From: DATFDN01 sp963756545
Lineage (GTDB): Bacteria > Pseudomonadota > Alphaproteobacteria > Acetobacterales > Acetobacteraceae
Direction of reading: 5' to 3'
Length of the DNA stretch: 64,000 nucleotides
NCBI GenBank assembly: GCA_963756545.1
Contig: CAVWNY010000003.1
Location: 496,001 to 560,000, forward strand
The notes under the pieces: model-generated
What the model was told of the DNA's origin: nothing
The model's database searches: none
Seen by the model: the letters and a program-made list of their open reading frames with translations, nothing else
Translations under genes and position numbers: made by a program
In this document: positions 53,185-60,957 of the stretch, piece by piece
Layout: every line of letters starts with the position of its first letter
How positions within the stretch are numbered: the stretch's first letter is position 1

Positions 53185-53369
53185 AACGGGATTGCCGTAG
53201 GGCTCATCGTCCTCCGACTTTACGCGGGGCTGCTCGCGCGCCAGACGCTCGACGGCGCCCGCGCCGCGCCCGCCGCTACAGGGCCGGCCGACAGGCTCCA
53301 GGGCACGTTTGACACGCGGCCCCTCGAGAACCACATATCGGTTCGCGCGCGCCTTCAGGAGTCTCACGG

Positions 53370-53603
53370 ATGCCGATGCCCGCCAGCGAGATCGAGGCCA
53401 TGATCCGCGTTGCCCTGCCCGACGCGCGGGTGAGCGTGGAGGATCTGGCCGGCGACGGCGACCACTACGCGGCGACGGTCGTTTCGGAGCAGTTCCGCGG
53501 CCTGCCGCGCGTGCGCCAGCACCAGCTTGTCTACGCCGCGCTGCGCGGCCGCATGGGGGGCGAGCTTCATGCGCTCGCACTGCAGACCTCGGCCCCCGAT
53601 TAG
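53370..53603 (+). CDS. bolA: BolA-family protein
   Basis: This 77-residue protein has the BolA fold signature: DARVSVEDLAGDGDHYAATV with the conserved His near residue 32, then FRGLPRVRQHQLVYAALRG containing the second conserved His. BolA proteins form [2Fe-2S] complexes with monothiol glutaredoxins and take part in iron-sulfur trafficking. The grxD gene lies 10 bases downstream, which strongly supports that role. AGGAG lies about 10 bases upstream of the ATG at 53370. Confidence 0.93.
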   Translation: MPMPASEIEAMIRVALPDARVSVEDLAGDGDHYAATVVSEQFRGLPRVRQHQLVYAALRGRMGGELHALALQTSAPD

Positions 53604-53613
53604 GAGCACACAG

Positions 53614-53955
53614 ATGTCCGACAACCCCGTTTTCGAGCGTATCCAGTCCGAGATCACCGAGCATCCGGTCATGGTGTACATGAAGGGCACCGCCATGTTC
53701 CCGCAATGCGGCTTCTCGGCCCGCGTGGTGCAGATCCTTTCGCATCTCGGCGTCGGGTTCAAGACCGCCAACGTGCTCGAAGATCCCGAGCTGCGCGACG
53801 GCATCAAGCAGTTCTCGAACTGGCCGACCATTCCCCAGCTCTACGTCAAGGGCGAGTTCGTCGGGGGTTGCGACATCATCACCGAGATGTACCAGTCGGG
53901 CGAGCTTGAGACGCTCCTGAAGGAGCGCGACGTCCCGCACCAGGCCGAGGCCTGA
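53614..53955 (+). CDS. grxD: Monothiol glutaredoxin, Grx4 family
   Basis: This 113-residue glutaredoxin has the CGFS active site (Cys32; MFPQCGFSARVVQIL) that binds a bridging [2Fe-2S] cluster with glutathione. WPTIPQLYVKGEFVGGCDII (72-91) is the conserved glutathione-binding region. It carries or delivers Fe-S clusters with BolA, encoded directly upstream. The ribosome site TTAGGAG precedes the ATG at 53614. A long palindrome starts 15 bases after the stop and could act as its terminator. Confidence 0.96.
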   Translation: MSDNPVFERIQSEITEHPVMVYMKGTAMFPQCGFSARVVQILSHLGVGFKTANVLEDPELRDGIKQFSNWPTIPQLYVKGEFVGGCDIITEMYQSGELETLLKERDVPHQAEA

Positions 53956-53969
53956 TCCCGTCGGGCGAC

Positions 53970-54068
53970 CCCTCCCCCCGACCCCCTCCCGCAGGGGCAG
54001 GGGGAGTAGTAAGCGCCGGGCCGAACCTGCTTCTCCCCCTCTCCTTGCGGGAGGGGGTCGGGGGGAAG
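53970..54068. repeat. Imperfect palindrome, repeat family 2 copy 2
   Basis: The left arm (about 53970-54005: CCTCCCCCCGACCCCCTCCC, then GCAGGGGCAGGGGGAG) pairs with the right arm (54033-54068), which has the reverse complement with a few mismatches. It is the same type as 12317-12425. It begins 15 bases after grxD, and its right arm runs into the start of the glycosyltransferase frame. Confidence 0.83.
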
Positions 54069-55748
54069 GATGGCGCCCTTGCCCCCATCCTCGCGCTCAT
54101 CGTGCTCGCCACCCTCGTGCGCGTCGGCTTCGCGTGGTCGCTCGGCCTCGGCGTGGATGAGAGCTACATGGTCGCCGCCGGGCGCACCCTCGGCCTCGGC
54201 TATTTCGATCATCCGCCGGCCGCGTGGTGGATGCAGTGGGCAGCGGCGCACCTGTTCGGGACGGAGGCGCCGCTCGCGGTGCGGGCACCCTTCATCCTGG
54301 CGTTCGCCCTTTCGACCTGGCTGATGTTCCGCCTCGGCGCGGCAGTCGCCGGACAGCGCGCCGGGCTGTGGGCGGCTCTCGCGCTCACGCTCTCGCCGGT
54401 CTTTGGCGTGACCACCGGAACGTGGGTGCTGCCCGATGGCCCGCTGGATTGCGCGCTGCTGGGGGCGGCACTCTGCCTCGTCCATGCCCTCCCTGCGCGC
54501 GACGGCCGGGCAAGCGCGTGGTGGGCGGGCGCCGGGGTCTGCGCCGGGCTCGCGCTGTTTTCGAAGTACACCGCGGTGCTGACGATCGGCGGCGCCATCC
54601 TCTATCTGCTGGCGACCCCGATGCACCGGCGCTGGCTGCTCCGCCCCCAGCCGTGGGTCGCCGGACTGCTCGCGCTGGCCGTCTTCTCGCCCGTCATCGC
54701 CTGGAACGCCGCGCACCACTGGGCCTCGTTCGCCTTCCAGGGCGATCGCGCGGCGGGGCTGCGGTTTCGGCCCTTGCAGCCTTTCGTCGTACTCGGGGGC
54801 GAATCGCTGTTCGTATTGCCGTGGATCTGGCTGGCCATGGCGCTCGCCGCGTCCGCGCACGTGCCAGGCATTCCCAATAAGAACCCGTCATGCCCGGGGG
54901 CCGGCCATGGCGGTCAGGAATGGCGACCGCGCCTGCTCTGCGCCCTCGCCGCCCCACCCATCGTCGCCTTCTCCCTCATCGCCCTCTGGTCGGGCGGGCG
55001 CGTGCTCTATCACTGGGCCGCTCCCGGTTACCTCATGCTGTTCCCGCTGCTCGGCGCATGGCTCGCAGATCGCCCGCGGCTCGCCTGGCGAGGCGCCGTC
55101 GCCACCTCCGCGTTCGTGCTGATCGCTTTGGCGGTTGTCTGCACGCAGGTTCGGCTCGACTGGATGCGCCCGGCCCTGGCCAGGATCGGCGCGCGCGACC
55201 CGGATATCGAGGCCATCGACTGGACCTCGGTGCGCCAGGACCTCGCCGCGCGGGGCCTGCTTGCGCCGGGCACCGTCGTGGGCGTGCCCGACTGGCGCGA
55301 CGCCGGCAAGATTGCCTACGCGCTCGGCCCCGCCCTCACCGTGACGGTCCTGAACAAGGACGCCCGCCAATTCGGCTTCGTCGCGCCGGCCGCGTCATTC
55401 GTGGGCCGCGACCTGCTGCTGCTGGCGCCCGAGCACACGGCGCGCGCCGCCGCGCGCCTAGGTCCGCTGTTCGCGGGCATCGAGCCGCTGGCGCCCGCGC
55501 CGATCCGCGACGCCGGCCGCACCTTGGCCGTCGTCGCGGTGTTCCGGGCCGAGCGCCTGCTGTCCTGGCCCGGTCCTCAGCTACGGCCTTCCTCTACGCC
55601 GCTTCAGTCATGCTGCTCACCCGCAGGCTCGGCCATTCCACATAGTTCCGAGACGGACACTCAAGCTATTCGCCATTTACTTACAGTTCTTCGAGTCTGT
55701 TCCACAAGCTGTGTTATACAGGTCGACTGCACGGGCGTCGAGAATTGA
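54045..55748 (+). CDS. GT39-type (ArnT/PMT-like) membrane glycosyltransferase, abnormal ends
   Basis: This polytopic protein has the PMT/ArnT landmarks: an acidic first loop LGLGVDESYMVAAGRTLGLG, then YFDHPPAAWWMQWAA, and LFSKYTAVLTIGGAILYLLA near 165. Such enzymes transfer sugars from polyprenyl phosphate in the periplasm. Three oddities are seen. The only early in-frame start (TTG 54045) lies inside the palindrome, so the first ~10 residues come from the repeat. About 15 residues near 280-296 (NPSCPGAGHGGQEW) come from a collapsed family-1 repeat. After about residue 506 the frame runs on without family similarity into lower-GC DNA and overlaps the protease gene. It may be functional or decaying. 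Confidence 0.72.
   Translation: MREGVGGKDGALAPILALIVLATLVRVGFAWSLGLGVDESYMVAAGRTLGLGYFDHPPAAWWMQWAAAHLFGTEAPLAVRAPFILAFALSTWLMFRLGAAVAGQRAGLWAALALTLSPVFGVTTGTWVLPDGPLDCALLGAALCLVHALPARDGRASAWWAGAGVCAGLALFSKYTAVLTIGGAILYLLATPMHRRWLLRPQPWVAGLLALAVFSPVIAWNAAHHWASFAFQGDRAAGLRFRPLQPFVVLGGESLFVLPWIWLAMALAASAHVPGIPNKNPSCPGAGHGGQEWRPRLLCALAAPPIVAFSLIALWSGGRVLYHWAAPGYLMLFPLLGAWLADRPRLAWRGAVATSAFVLIALAVVCTQVRLDWMRPALARIGARDPDIEAIDWTSVRQDLAARGLLAPGTVVGVPDWRDAGKIAYALGPALTVTVLNKDARQFGFVAPAASFVGRDLLLLAPEHTARAAARLGPLFAGIEPLAPAPIRDAGRTLAVVAVFRAERLLSWPGPQLRPSSTPLQSCCSPAGSAIPHSSETDTQAIRHLLTVLRVCSTSCVIQVDCTGVEN
54885..54914. repeat. Collapsed family 1 repeat inside the GT39 gene
   Basis: CCGTCATGCCCGG joined almost directly to CCGGCCATGGCGG reproduces the two outer ends of the family-1 palindrome, with the middle lost and one mismatch (ATGGCGG for ATGACGG). 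It is in frame within the glycosyltransferase gene and adds about 10-15 residues in the loop between two membrane segments. Confidence 0.65.
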
Positions 55749-56987
55749 TGCTCCAAACCATTTTGGAGGGCATGCGACATTTTCGGCGCAAGGCACGTAA
55801 GAAGCTACTCCGACAATGAGATTTGTCCCTAGAGGTATCGAAGGATCGTTGACGCCGGGCGTCCAAACTGGAGCCACTCCAAAGTCTTCAATCCAAGGTC
55901 CGCCAGACTCCCCGTGACTCATGGCTGTTCCGTAAATAACGGTGTTGCTTCCACCGTCAGCGAACGCCTGTGCAGTCGAATACTGCATGCGCTGACCTGC
56001 GTCCAGATTGGCCGGGTACCCGATCATTGTGACTTCGTTGCCGGACAAAGAGAGGATCCATAGGCCTAGATGACCCGTTACTTCCCCAATTCTGCGTATC
56101 CCGCCATTTATTTGCTGATCGTTCATGACCAGCATGCCCACGTCTTGCTCGTTAGGAACAGAACCGCTATAGTACCACGCGTTTGTAACCCACTGGGAAC
56201 TAGCGGTCCACGCTCCGTATGGTCGTGCGCCGTTGTTGTAGGCGGGAATAAATAGGAAATCGCTGTAGGGATAACGGTTTGCAGAATTGGTATCCCCGTG
56301 CGCGACACAGTGCCCTGCTGTTATAACGATCCGCCAATTCACAACGGATGCAGAGCAGTTATAAGTTTTCGGAGGATTTACGCCACGATCTGTGAACCAT
56401 AGTTTTCCCGCAGCCCGGTAGGGGAAGTCCACTGCAGCTTCGTCAGGAAAGACGCGTGAGGTAATAAAGTTGGCCCCGGTGGAACCGCTGGCTCCGGGCG
56501 AGACCTGCGAGCTTTGTGGCGTAGCAAGTCCTTGGTGCTGTTGAGCGGGAGTTGGAACTACGGCTCGCTTTCGGGTTAGATCTGGCTTTACCGAGATTGT
56601 CGGCTTTGAGCTCTCTATCCGGAGCGGAGAGGCGCTTGGATTAGCAGGTGGATTGACGGTTGAACGAGATCCTGAGCGAAGCGTTCCACCAGCGGGAACA
56701 CCATTAGAATCTAGGCTTTGTGGGTGAACCGTCATCGGTGAAGCGGCGTCCAGACGCTCTTGTGTCCAGAAACTATCCGGCTTTTGCATGCGGAGCTGTG
56801 GCCTACTCGTTTGAAGCGGTGCTGGCGAAGGTGGTGGGGGTCGCTCTGTAGATGGAATAGGGCCACCTGAAACGCCACCGGATCCGTTGCTTTGTCCAAA
56901 CGCAAGCAATGGAATGATGATCGGCATGCAACCTAGCAGCGCTGATGGCGCTTTGCGCCAGAACGTTAGACGAATCGCGCCTGCCAT
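55677..56987 (-). CDS. Secreted trypsin-like serine protease (chymotrypsin fold)
   Basis: This 436-residue protein has an N-terminal hydrophobic signal (about 12-30) and a Ser/Pro-rich linker of about 140 residues. The protease domain (about 185-430) carries the complete triad: His226 in TAGHC, Asp282 in NEQDVGML and Ser361 in HGESGGPW. Cys211 and Cys227 are placed for the usual disulfide beside the His. The sequence resembles the V8/Glu-specific endopeptidase-like group. The long linker may be a pro-region or wall-spanning segment. Base and codon use differ from the neighbouring genes, suggesting transfer. Its 3' end overlaps the run-on end of the glycosyltransferase frame. Confidence 0.87.
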   Translation of the reverse strand: MAGAIRLTFWRKAPSALLGCMPIIIPLLAFGQSNGSGGVSGGPIPSTERPPPPSPAPLQTSRPQLRMQKPDSFWTQERLDAASPMTVHPQSLDSNGVPAGGTLRSGSRSTVNPPANPSASPLRIESSKPTISVKPDLTRKRAVVPTPAQQHQGLATPQSSQVSPGASGSTGANFITSRVFPDEAAVDFPYRAAGKLWFTDRGVNPPKTYNCSASVVNWRIVITAGHCVAHGDTNSANRYPYSDFLFIPAYNNGARPYGAWTASSQWVTNAWYYSGSVPNEQDVGMLVMNDQQINGGIRRIGEVTGHLGLWILSLSGNEVTMIGYPANLDAGQRMQYSTAQAFADGGSNTVIYGTAMSHGESGGPWIEDFGVAPVWTPGVNDPSIPLGTNLIVGVASYVPCAENVACPPKWFGASILDARAVDLYNTACGTDSKNCK

Positions 56988-57072
56988 TGGGTGATCCTCT
57001 TTCCTGTCATTTGTCTGTGAATGATGACTTCTGACTGCATGATGTGCAAATTAAGTGTTGCCGCATCCGTTA

Positions 57073-57489
57073 ACAGCCCGTTCTGAAAGTTTCCCTGGGA
57101 ATGGATTGACGTGGCCGAGGAGTGACGGCGCTTCTCTGCGATCTGCTAAAGCGGGTGAAGCCGCTCTGTTGCTGGCTCCGGACGGTGTTCGCCGACAGCA
57201 CCTACAATCGGGTTTCCGCCATCCTCACCTGCTTCTTGTTCGGGGTGACATTGCTCATCGTCCGTCGCCCCGCAGGTTCGACCGGCTTCGTCGTCATCCC
57301 GCGCAGGTGGGTGGTGGAGAGATCACTCGGCTGGCTCGGCCGCTGGCGGCGCCTGTCCAGGGACTACGAGGAGCTACCCGAAATCTCCGAGGCGATGGTC
57401 ACCGTCGCCATGATCCGCCTCATGCTCCACCGCCTCGTTCCCCCATCCCGGAAGCGTCTCCCGGCTCCATGACTTTCAAAACGGGCTGT
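57073..57489 (+). mobile_element. Internally deleted IS5-family element with both inverted repeats
   Basis: The left end ACAGCCCGTTCTGAAAGT (57073-57090) and the right end ACTTTCAAAACGGGCTGT (57472-57489) are inverted repeats matching at 17 of 18 positions. Between them lies only the C-terminal part of an IS5-type transposase. A complete element would be about twice as long, so the copy has lost its 5' half and cannot move itself. Its outer edge coincides with the stop codon of the BNR protein. Confidence 0.85.
57122..57472 (+). pseudogene. IS5-family transposase, C-terminal fragment
   Basis: The frame encodes 116 residues ending the DDE transposase of IS5-type elements: FADSTYNRVSA with one catalytic Asp, then IVRRPAGSTGFVVIPRRWVV and ERSLGWLGRWRRLSRDYEEL, containing the conserved Glu. 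The N-terminal DNA-binding region and first catalytic Asp are missing. It lies inside the deleted element. Confidence 0.88.
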
Positions 57490-58508
57490 CAGCCGCAAGC
57501 GAGCGCGAACACGTCCCCGCTCCCGGACGGCACCTTCAGCTCCGCCCAACTCTCGCCGGCATCGGTGGTGCCGAACACCTCGCCGGTCTTGGCCGCGAAA
57601 TAGACCTGACGCGCGTCCGCCGGATGCAGCGCGACGCTCATCAGCGTGTCGTGCGGCGTGGTCTTGTCGAACCGCGCCCAGCTCCGCCCGGCGTCCGCGC
57701 TGCGCCAGAGCGAGCCGGTGCCCGAGGTGAAGGCCGGGCTCAGGCACGCGTACATGACCCGGGAATTGGTGGGAGAAACGCGGATGTCGCGCCCGTAGGC
57801 GTGCGGCGAGAACTTGCCGACCTCCAGGTTCTGCCACGTACGCCCGGAATCGTCGCTGCTGAACAGGCCCATCCGCACGGCGAGGGTGACGCGCTCCGGC
57901 TCGGCCGGGGTGGTGGCGATGGCGTGCCCGTCCAGCATTCCCTCCGCCTCGCTGTCGCTGACGATGCGGCTCTTCAGATGCGGCAAGGTCGCCAGCCGGG
58001 CGAGATCCTCGGCGCAGTCTTCCCAGCTCTCGCCGCCGTCGCGCGATCGCATCGCCCCGCCGACTTCCAGCGCGGCATACAGCTCGCCCCGCCGGGCCGG
58101 ATGCGGCGCGATCCGCATGACGCGGCAGGCGAAGCTCATCTTCACGCGCTGCGGCAGCGCCGGGTCGGGCAGGCGGCGGAAATTCTCCCCGCCGTCATCG
58201 CTCCGATAGACCCCGACCGGCGAGGCGCCGGCGTAGACGGTGCGCGGGTCGGTCGGGTCGAAGGCGATAGACCAGACCTGCACGCCGCGATCGGGAAAGC
58301 CCGTGCGCCGCCAGGTGCGCCCGCGATCGGTGCTCCGATACAACCCGTCCGACGTGCCGGCCAAGACGACACCGGAATCGCGCGGATCGAGCGTGATTGC
58401 CTGCGCCTCCTGATCGAGCGTGCGCTCCCACGCGCCTTCCCCTTCGCGCCGGAACACGCCGCCCCCGCCGTTCTTCGAGGGGCGCAGGCCCGCATGGATC
58501 GTTGTCAT
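57489..58508 (-). CDS. BNR/Asp-box repeat beta-propeller protein (sialidase-like)
   Basis: This 339-residue protein contains six Asp-box motifs of the form SxDxGxTW: STDRGRTW, SDDGGENF, SRDGGESW, SDDSGRTW, SADAGRSW and TTDAGESW. They are spread along a predicted six-bladed propeller, as in exo-sialidases and VPS10-like proteins. There is no signal peptide and no visible sialidase Arg triad, so glycosidase activity is doubtful. The last base of the stop codon is supplied by the IS right end. Its ATG overlaps the stop of the DUF1330 gene upstream (ATGA). Confidence 0.8.
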   Translation of the reverse strand: MTTIHAGLRPSKNGGGGVFRREGEGAWERTLDQEAQAITLDPRDSGVVLAGTSDGLYRSTDRGRTWRRTGFPDRGVQVWSIAFDPTDPRTVYAGASPVGVYRSDDGGENFRRLPDPALPQRVKMSFACRVMRIAPHPARRGELYAALEVGGAMRSRDGGESWEDCAEDLARLATLPHLKSRIVSDSEAEGMLDGHAIATTPAEPERVTLAVRMGLFSSDDSGRTWQNLEVGKFSPHAYGRDIRVSPTNSRVMYACLSPAFTSGTGSLWRSADAGRSWARFDKTTPHDTLMSVALHPADARQVYFAAKTGEVFGTTDAGESWAELKVPSGSGDVFALACG

Positions 58509-58801
58509 GGCTCGACTCCATTCAGCAGGAAGGCGTGCGTCCGTGCCGCGCGCTGCCGGAGCGGCAGCACGTCCTGATATTGTTTCGAGTGATACCAATC
58601 CCGCGCGCGCTCGGGACTGTCGAACTCCAGCACGACCATGCGATGCGAGGGACGATCCCCCTCCAGCCGCACCGGATCGCCGCCGCGCACCAGGAAACGC
58701 CCGCCGAACGCATCGACTGTCGCGCCCACGAGCTTGCGGTATTCGTCGTAGCCCGCCGGGTCGGTGACCTCGACCTCGGCGAAGAGATACCCCTTGCTCA
58801 T
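58505..58801 (-). CDS. DUF1330 family protein
   Basis: This 98-residue alpha/beta-barrel protein of the dimeric ferredoxin-like type has KGYLFAEVEVTDPAGYDEYR at the start, FLVRGGDP near 36, and VVLEFDSPERARDWYHSKQY near 56, all standard DUF1330 features. The ATG at 58801 has GGGAGG upstream. It is translationally coupled to the BNR protein. The biochemical role of the family is not settled. Confidence 0.9.
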   Translation of the reverse strand: MSKGYLFAEVEVTDPAGYDEYRKLVGATVDAFGGRFLVRGGDPVRLEGDRPSHRMVVLEFDSPERARDWYHSKQYQDVLPLRQRAARTHAFLLNGVEP

Positions 58802-58883
58802 CGTTTCCTCCCTTCCTGGGGATGCGGCTTCCCATCGGCCTTCCGGCGTCCGACACTCCCCGCGAAGGAGGGGAGGATCGCAC

Positions 58884-59933
58884 ATGCCCGTCATCCAGCC
58901 CGATCACCTGACGGAGATCGCCAAGACGTTGCTGACCGCCGCCGGCACGCCGGAAGCTGAAGCCGCGACGGTCGCACGGCTGTCGATCGGCGCCAACCTC
59001 GCCGGCCACGACAGCCACGGCATCATCATGATCCCGAGCTACATCGAGCGCGTGAAGATCGGCCATATCGTCCCCGGCGCGCCGTGGACGATCACGCAGG
59101 AGACGCCCACCACCACGGTCGTCGATGGAAACTGGGGCTTCGGCTACGTCGTCACCGAGCGGGCGATGCGCCTGACCATCGACAAGGCGCGCACGCAGAA
59201 CGTCGCCGCCACGACGGTCTTCCGCCAGGGCCACATCGGCCGCCTCGCCAGCTACCCGCTGATGGCGGCGGCCGAGGGCATGATCGCGATGATCACGGCC
59301 GATTCCGGCCGCAGCCCGAAGCATGTCGCACCCTTCGGCGGGGCCAAGGCGCGGCTCGGCACGAACCCGATCTGCTTCGCCGTGCCGTCCGATCTCGAAG
59401 GCCCGCTGTTCTTCGACATGGCGACCTCGGCGGCGGCGGCCGGAAAGGTCGCGCTGGCGGTGGCGCGCGGCCAGAAGGTGCCCGAGGGCTGGGTCATCGA
59501 CGCCGAGGGCAAGCCGACCACCGATCCACGCCAATTCCGCCAGGGCGGCGCGCTGTTGCCGCTGGGCGGCGGCGAGGGCTACAAGGGCTACGGGCTCGCC
59601 GCGATGGTCGAGATCTTCTCCGGCCTGCTGACTGGGCTGGGCTTCGGCATCGACCCGCAGGGCCGCCACAACGACGGCTGCTTCATCGCCGTGTTCAACG
59701 TGGCCGCCTTCCGCGACCTCGGAAGCTTCAAGAAGGAGGTTGCCGAGTTCGCCGCCTACCTGAAGGACACGCCGCCCGCCGCGGGGTTTGACCGCGTGTA
59801 CTACCCCGGCGAGATCGAGTTCCAGCGCGAGCAGGAGCGACGCCGCAACGGCATCGCGGTCGAGGACGCGACCTGGGAGGTGTTGCGCAAGTTGGCGATC
59901 GGATACGGTGTCGCGGACCGGCTCGGGTTCTGA
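58884..59933 (+). CDS. Ldh-family (malate/L-lactate/sulfolactate dehydrogenase type) oxidoreductase
   Basis: This 349-residue NAD(P)-dependent dehydrogenase belongs to the Ldh_2 family, which has a fold unrelated to classical lactate dehydrogenase. It has ANLAGHDSHGIIMIPSYIER with the catalytic His near 45-48, DGNWGFGYVV near 80, TNPICFAVPSD near 165, and GYKGYGLAAMVEIFSGLLTG near 235. Members oxidise malate, sulfolactate, ureidoglycolate or 2,3-diketogulonate. The ATG at 58884 follows GGAGGGGAGG. It is divergent from the DUF1330/BNR pair. Confidence 0.9.
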   Translation: MPVIQPDHLTEIAKTLLTAAGTPEAEAATVARLSIGANLAGHDSHGIIMIPSYIERVKIGHIVPGAPWTITQETPTTTVVDGNWGFGYVVTERAMRLTIDKARTQNVAATTVFRQGHIGRLASYPLMAAAEGMIAMITADSGRSPKHVAPFGGAKARLGTNPICFAVPSDLEGPLFFDMATSAAAAGKVALAVARGQKVPEGWVIDAEGKPTTDPRQFRQGGALLPLGGGEGYKGYGLAAMVEIFSGLLTGLGFGIDPQGRHNDGCFIAVFNVAAFRDLGSFKKEVAEFAAYLKDTPPAAGFDRVYYPGEIEFQREQERRRNGIAVEDATWEVLRKLAIGYGVADRLGF

Positions 59934-60043
59934 GCCGCGCGGCTTGGCGATCCGTATAGCCGCGGCAACCGCTTCTCAAGCCGCCCCCGAGCAGGGTCCG
60001 GGCGATCGCATCCGACCAAAACCACCACCGTCATTGCCCGGAA

Positions 60044-60137
60044 CCACCGTCATGCCCGGCGAAGGCCGGGCACCCACGTCTTTGCCGGCCACGCCAGGAG
60101 ACGTGGGTGCCCGGGCCAAGCCCGGGCATGACGGTGG
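60044..60137. repeat. Palindromic intergenic repeat, family 1 copy C
   Basis: The outer arms CCACCGTCAT and ATGACGGTGG enclose hairpin GCCCGGC/GCCGGGC, a middle stem CCCACGTCT/AGACGTGGG, and a second hairpin GCCCGGGC/GCCCGGGC. A partial extra left end (ACCACCGTCATTGCCCGG) precedes it at about 60023-60041. It occupies the 250-base gap between the Ldh-family and COG4705 genes, in which no gene is seen. Confidence 0.9.
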
Positions 60138-60183
60138 TGGGATTGGCCGGCTGCGTCCTGAACAACCCTTCAAGGAAAAAATC

Positions 60184-60957
60184 GTGAGAACGATTGTCGA
60201 CACCCGCCTGAGCAAAGTCCCCGAAGTCACCCTCGTCTTCTGGATCATCAAGATCGCCGCGACCACCCTTGGCGAGACCGGAGGCGACGCGGTGACGATG
60301 AGCATGAATCTCGGATACCTCATCGGCACCGCCATCTTCGCCGCGATCTTCCTCGTCGCCGTGAGCTGCCAGATCGCCGCGAAGCGGTTCCACCCGTTCC
60401 TGTACTGGGCGGTGATCGTCGCGACCACGACGGCCGGCACGACCTTGGCCGATTTTTGCGACCGTTCCCTGGGTATCGGCTATGCCGGAGGATCATTGAT
60501 CCTGTTTGTTCTCCTCATGTCGGTGCTCGGCCTCTGGTACTGGTCGCTCGGTTCCGTCGCGGTCGATACGGTCACGACGCCCAAGGTTGAGATGTTCTAC
60601 TGGGCGACGATCATGTTTTCCCAGACCCTGGGCACTGCCCTTGGTGACTGGATGGCTGATAGCACGGGGCTTGGATACGAGGGCGGCGCGCTCGTCTTCG
60701 CCGCCGGCCTGGCGATTGTCGCCTGGGCTTGGTTCCGCACGAACGTGTCGCGCACCATGCTGTTCTGGGCCGCGTTCATCCTCACGCGCCCGCTCGGGGC
60801 CACGATGGGCGATCTGCTCGACAAGCCGGTTGCCGACGGCGGATTGGCGTTGAGCCGCTACTCCGCTTCGGCGGCTCTCGCGGTCTTCATCATCGCCTGT
60901 ATCCTGCTCCTCCCGCAGAGGGCGGGGCGTCATCCAGGAGCGCAGGAGGCATCGTGA
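60184..60957 (+). CDS. COG4705-type integral membrane protein
   Basis: This 257-residue protein has about eight hydrophobic helices built from repeated units, each with a T/S-x-G-T-x-x-x-D/G-type turn: TLGETGGDAVTMSM, TTAGTTLADF, TLGTALGDWMADSTGLGYEG, and TRPLGATMGDLLDKPVADGG. This repeat pattern matches the uncharacterised COG4705 membrane proteins. The start is GTG at 60184. An AAGGA lies about nine bases upstream. It overlaps the molybdenum hydroxylase gene (GTGA). The function is unknown. Confidence 0.8.
   Translation: MRTIVDTRLSKVPEVTLVFWIIKIAATTLGETGGDAVTMSMNLGYLIGTAIFAAIFLVAVSCQIAAKRFHPFLYWAVIVATTTAGTTLADFCDRSLGIGYAGGSLILFVLLMSVLGLWYWSLGSVAVDTVTTPKVEMFYWATIMFSQTLGTALGDWMADSTGLGYEGGALVFAAGLAIVAWAWFRTNVSRTMLFWAAFILTRPLGATMGDLLDKPVADGGLALSRYSASAALAVFIIACILLLPQRAGRHPGAQEAS

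Larger units (their letters stand above)
55640..57489. other. Lower-GC insert with protease gene and IS remnant
   Basis: From about 55640 the base composition falls sharply. For example, 55741-55800 has 29 G/C of 60, while 55201-55260 has 44 of 60. The low-GC part spans the protease gene and ends about 57060, where an IS5-family remnant follows. The composition, the IS remnant and the run-on end of the adjacent glycosyltransferase suggest a horizontally acquired segment. The exact left boundary is not resolved. Confidence 0.75.

Noticed and set aside
53185..53369. Possible small gene or RNA between purL and bolA
   Set aside because: No frame with a plausible ribosome site and no convincing structure was seen in these 185 bases.
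55560..55748. Last ~60 codons of the glycosyltransferase frame as a genuine C-terminal domain
   Set aside because: The sequence after about 55560 is low in hydrophobic pattern, lacks similarity to the family and enters low-GC DNA antisense to the protease gene. It is better read as run-on after loss of the native stop.
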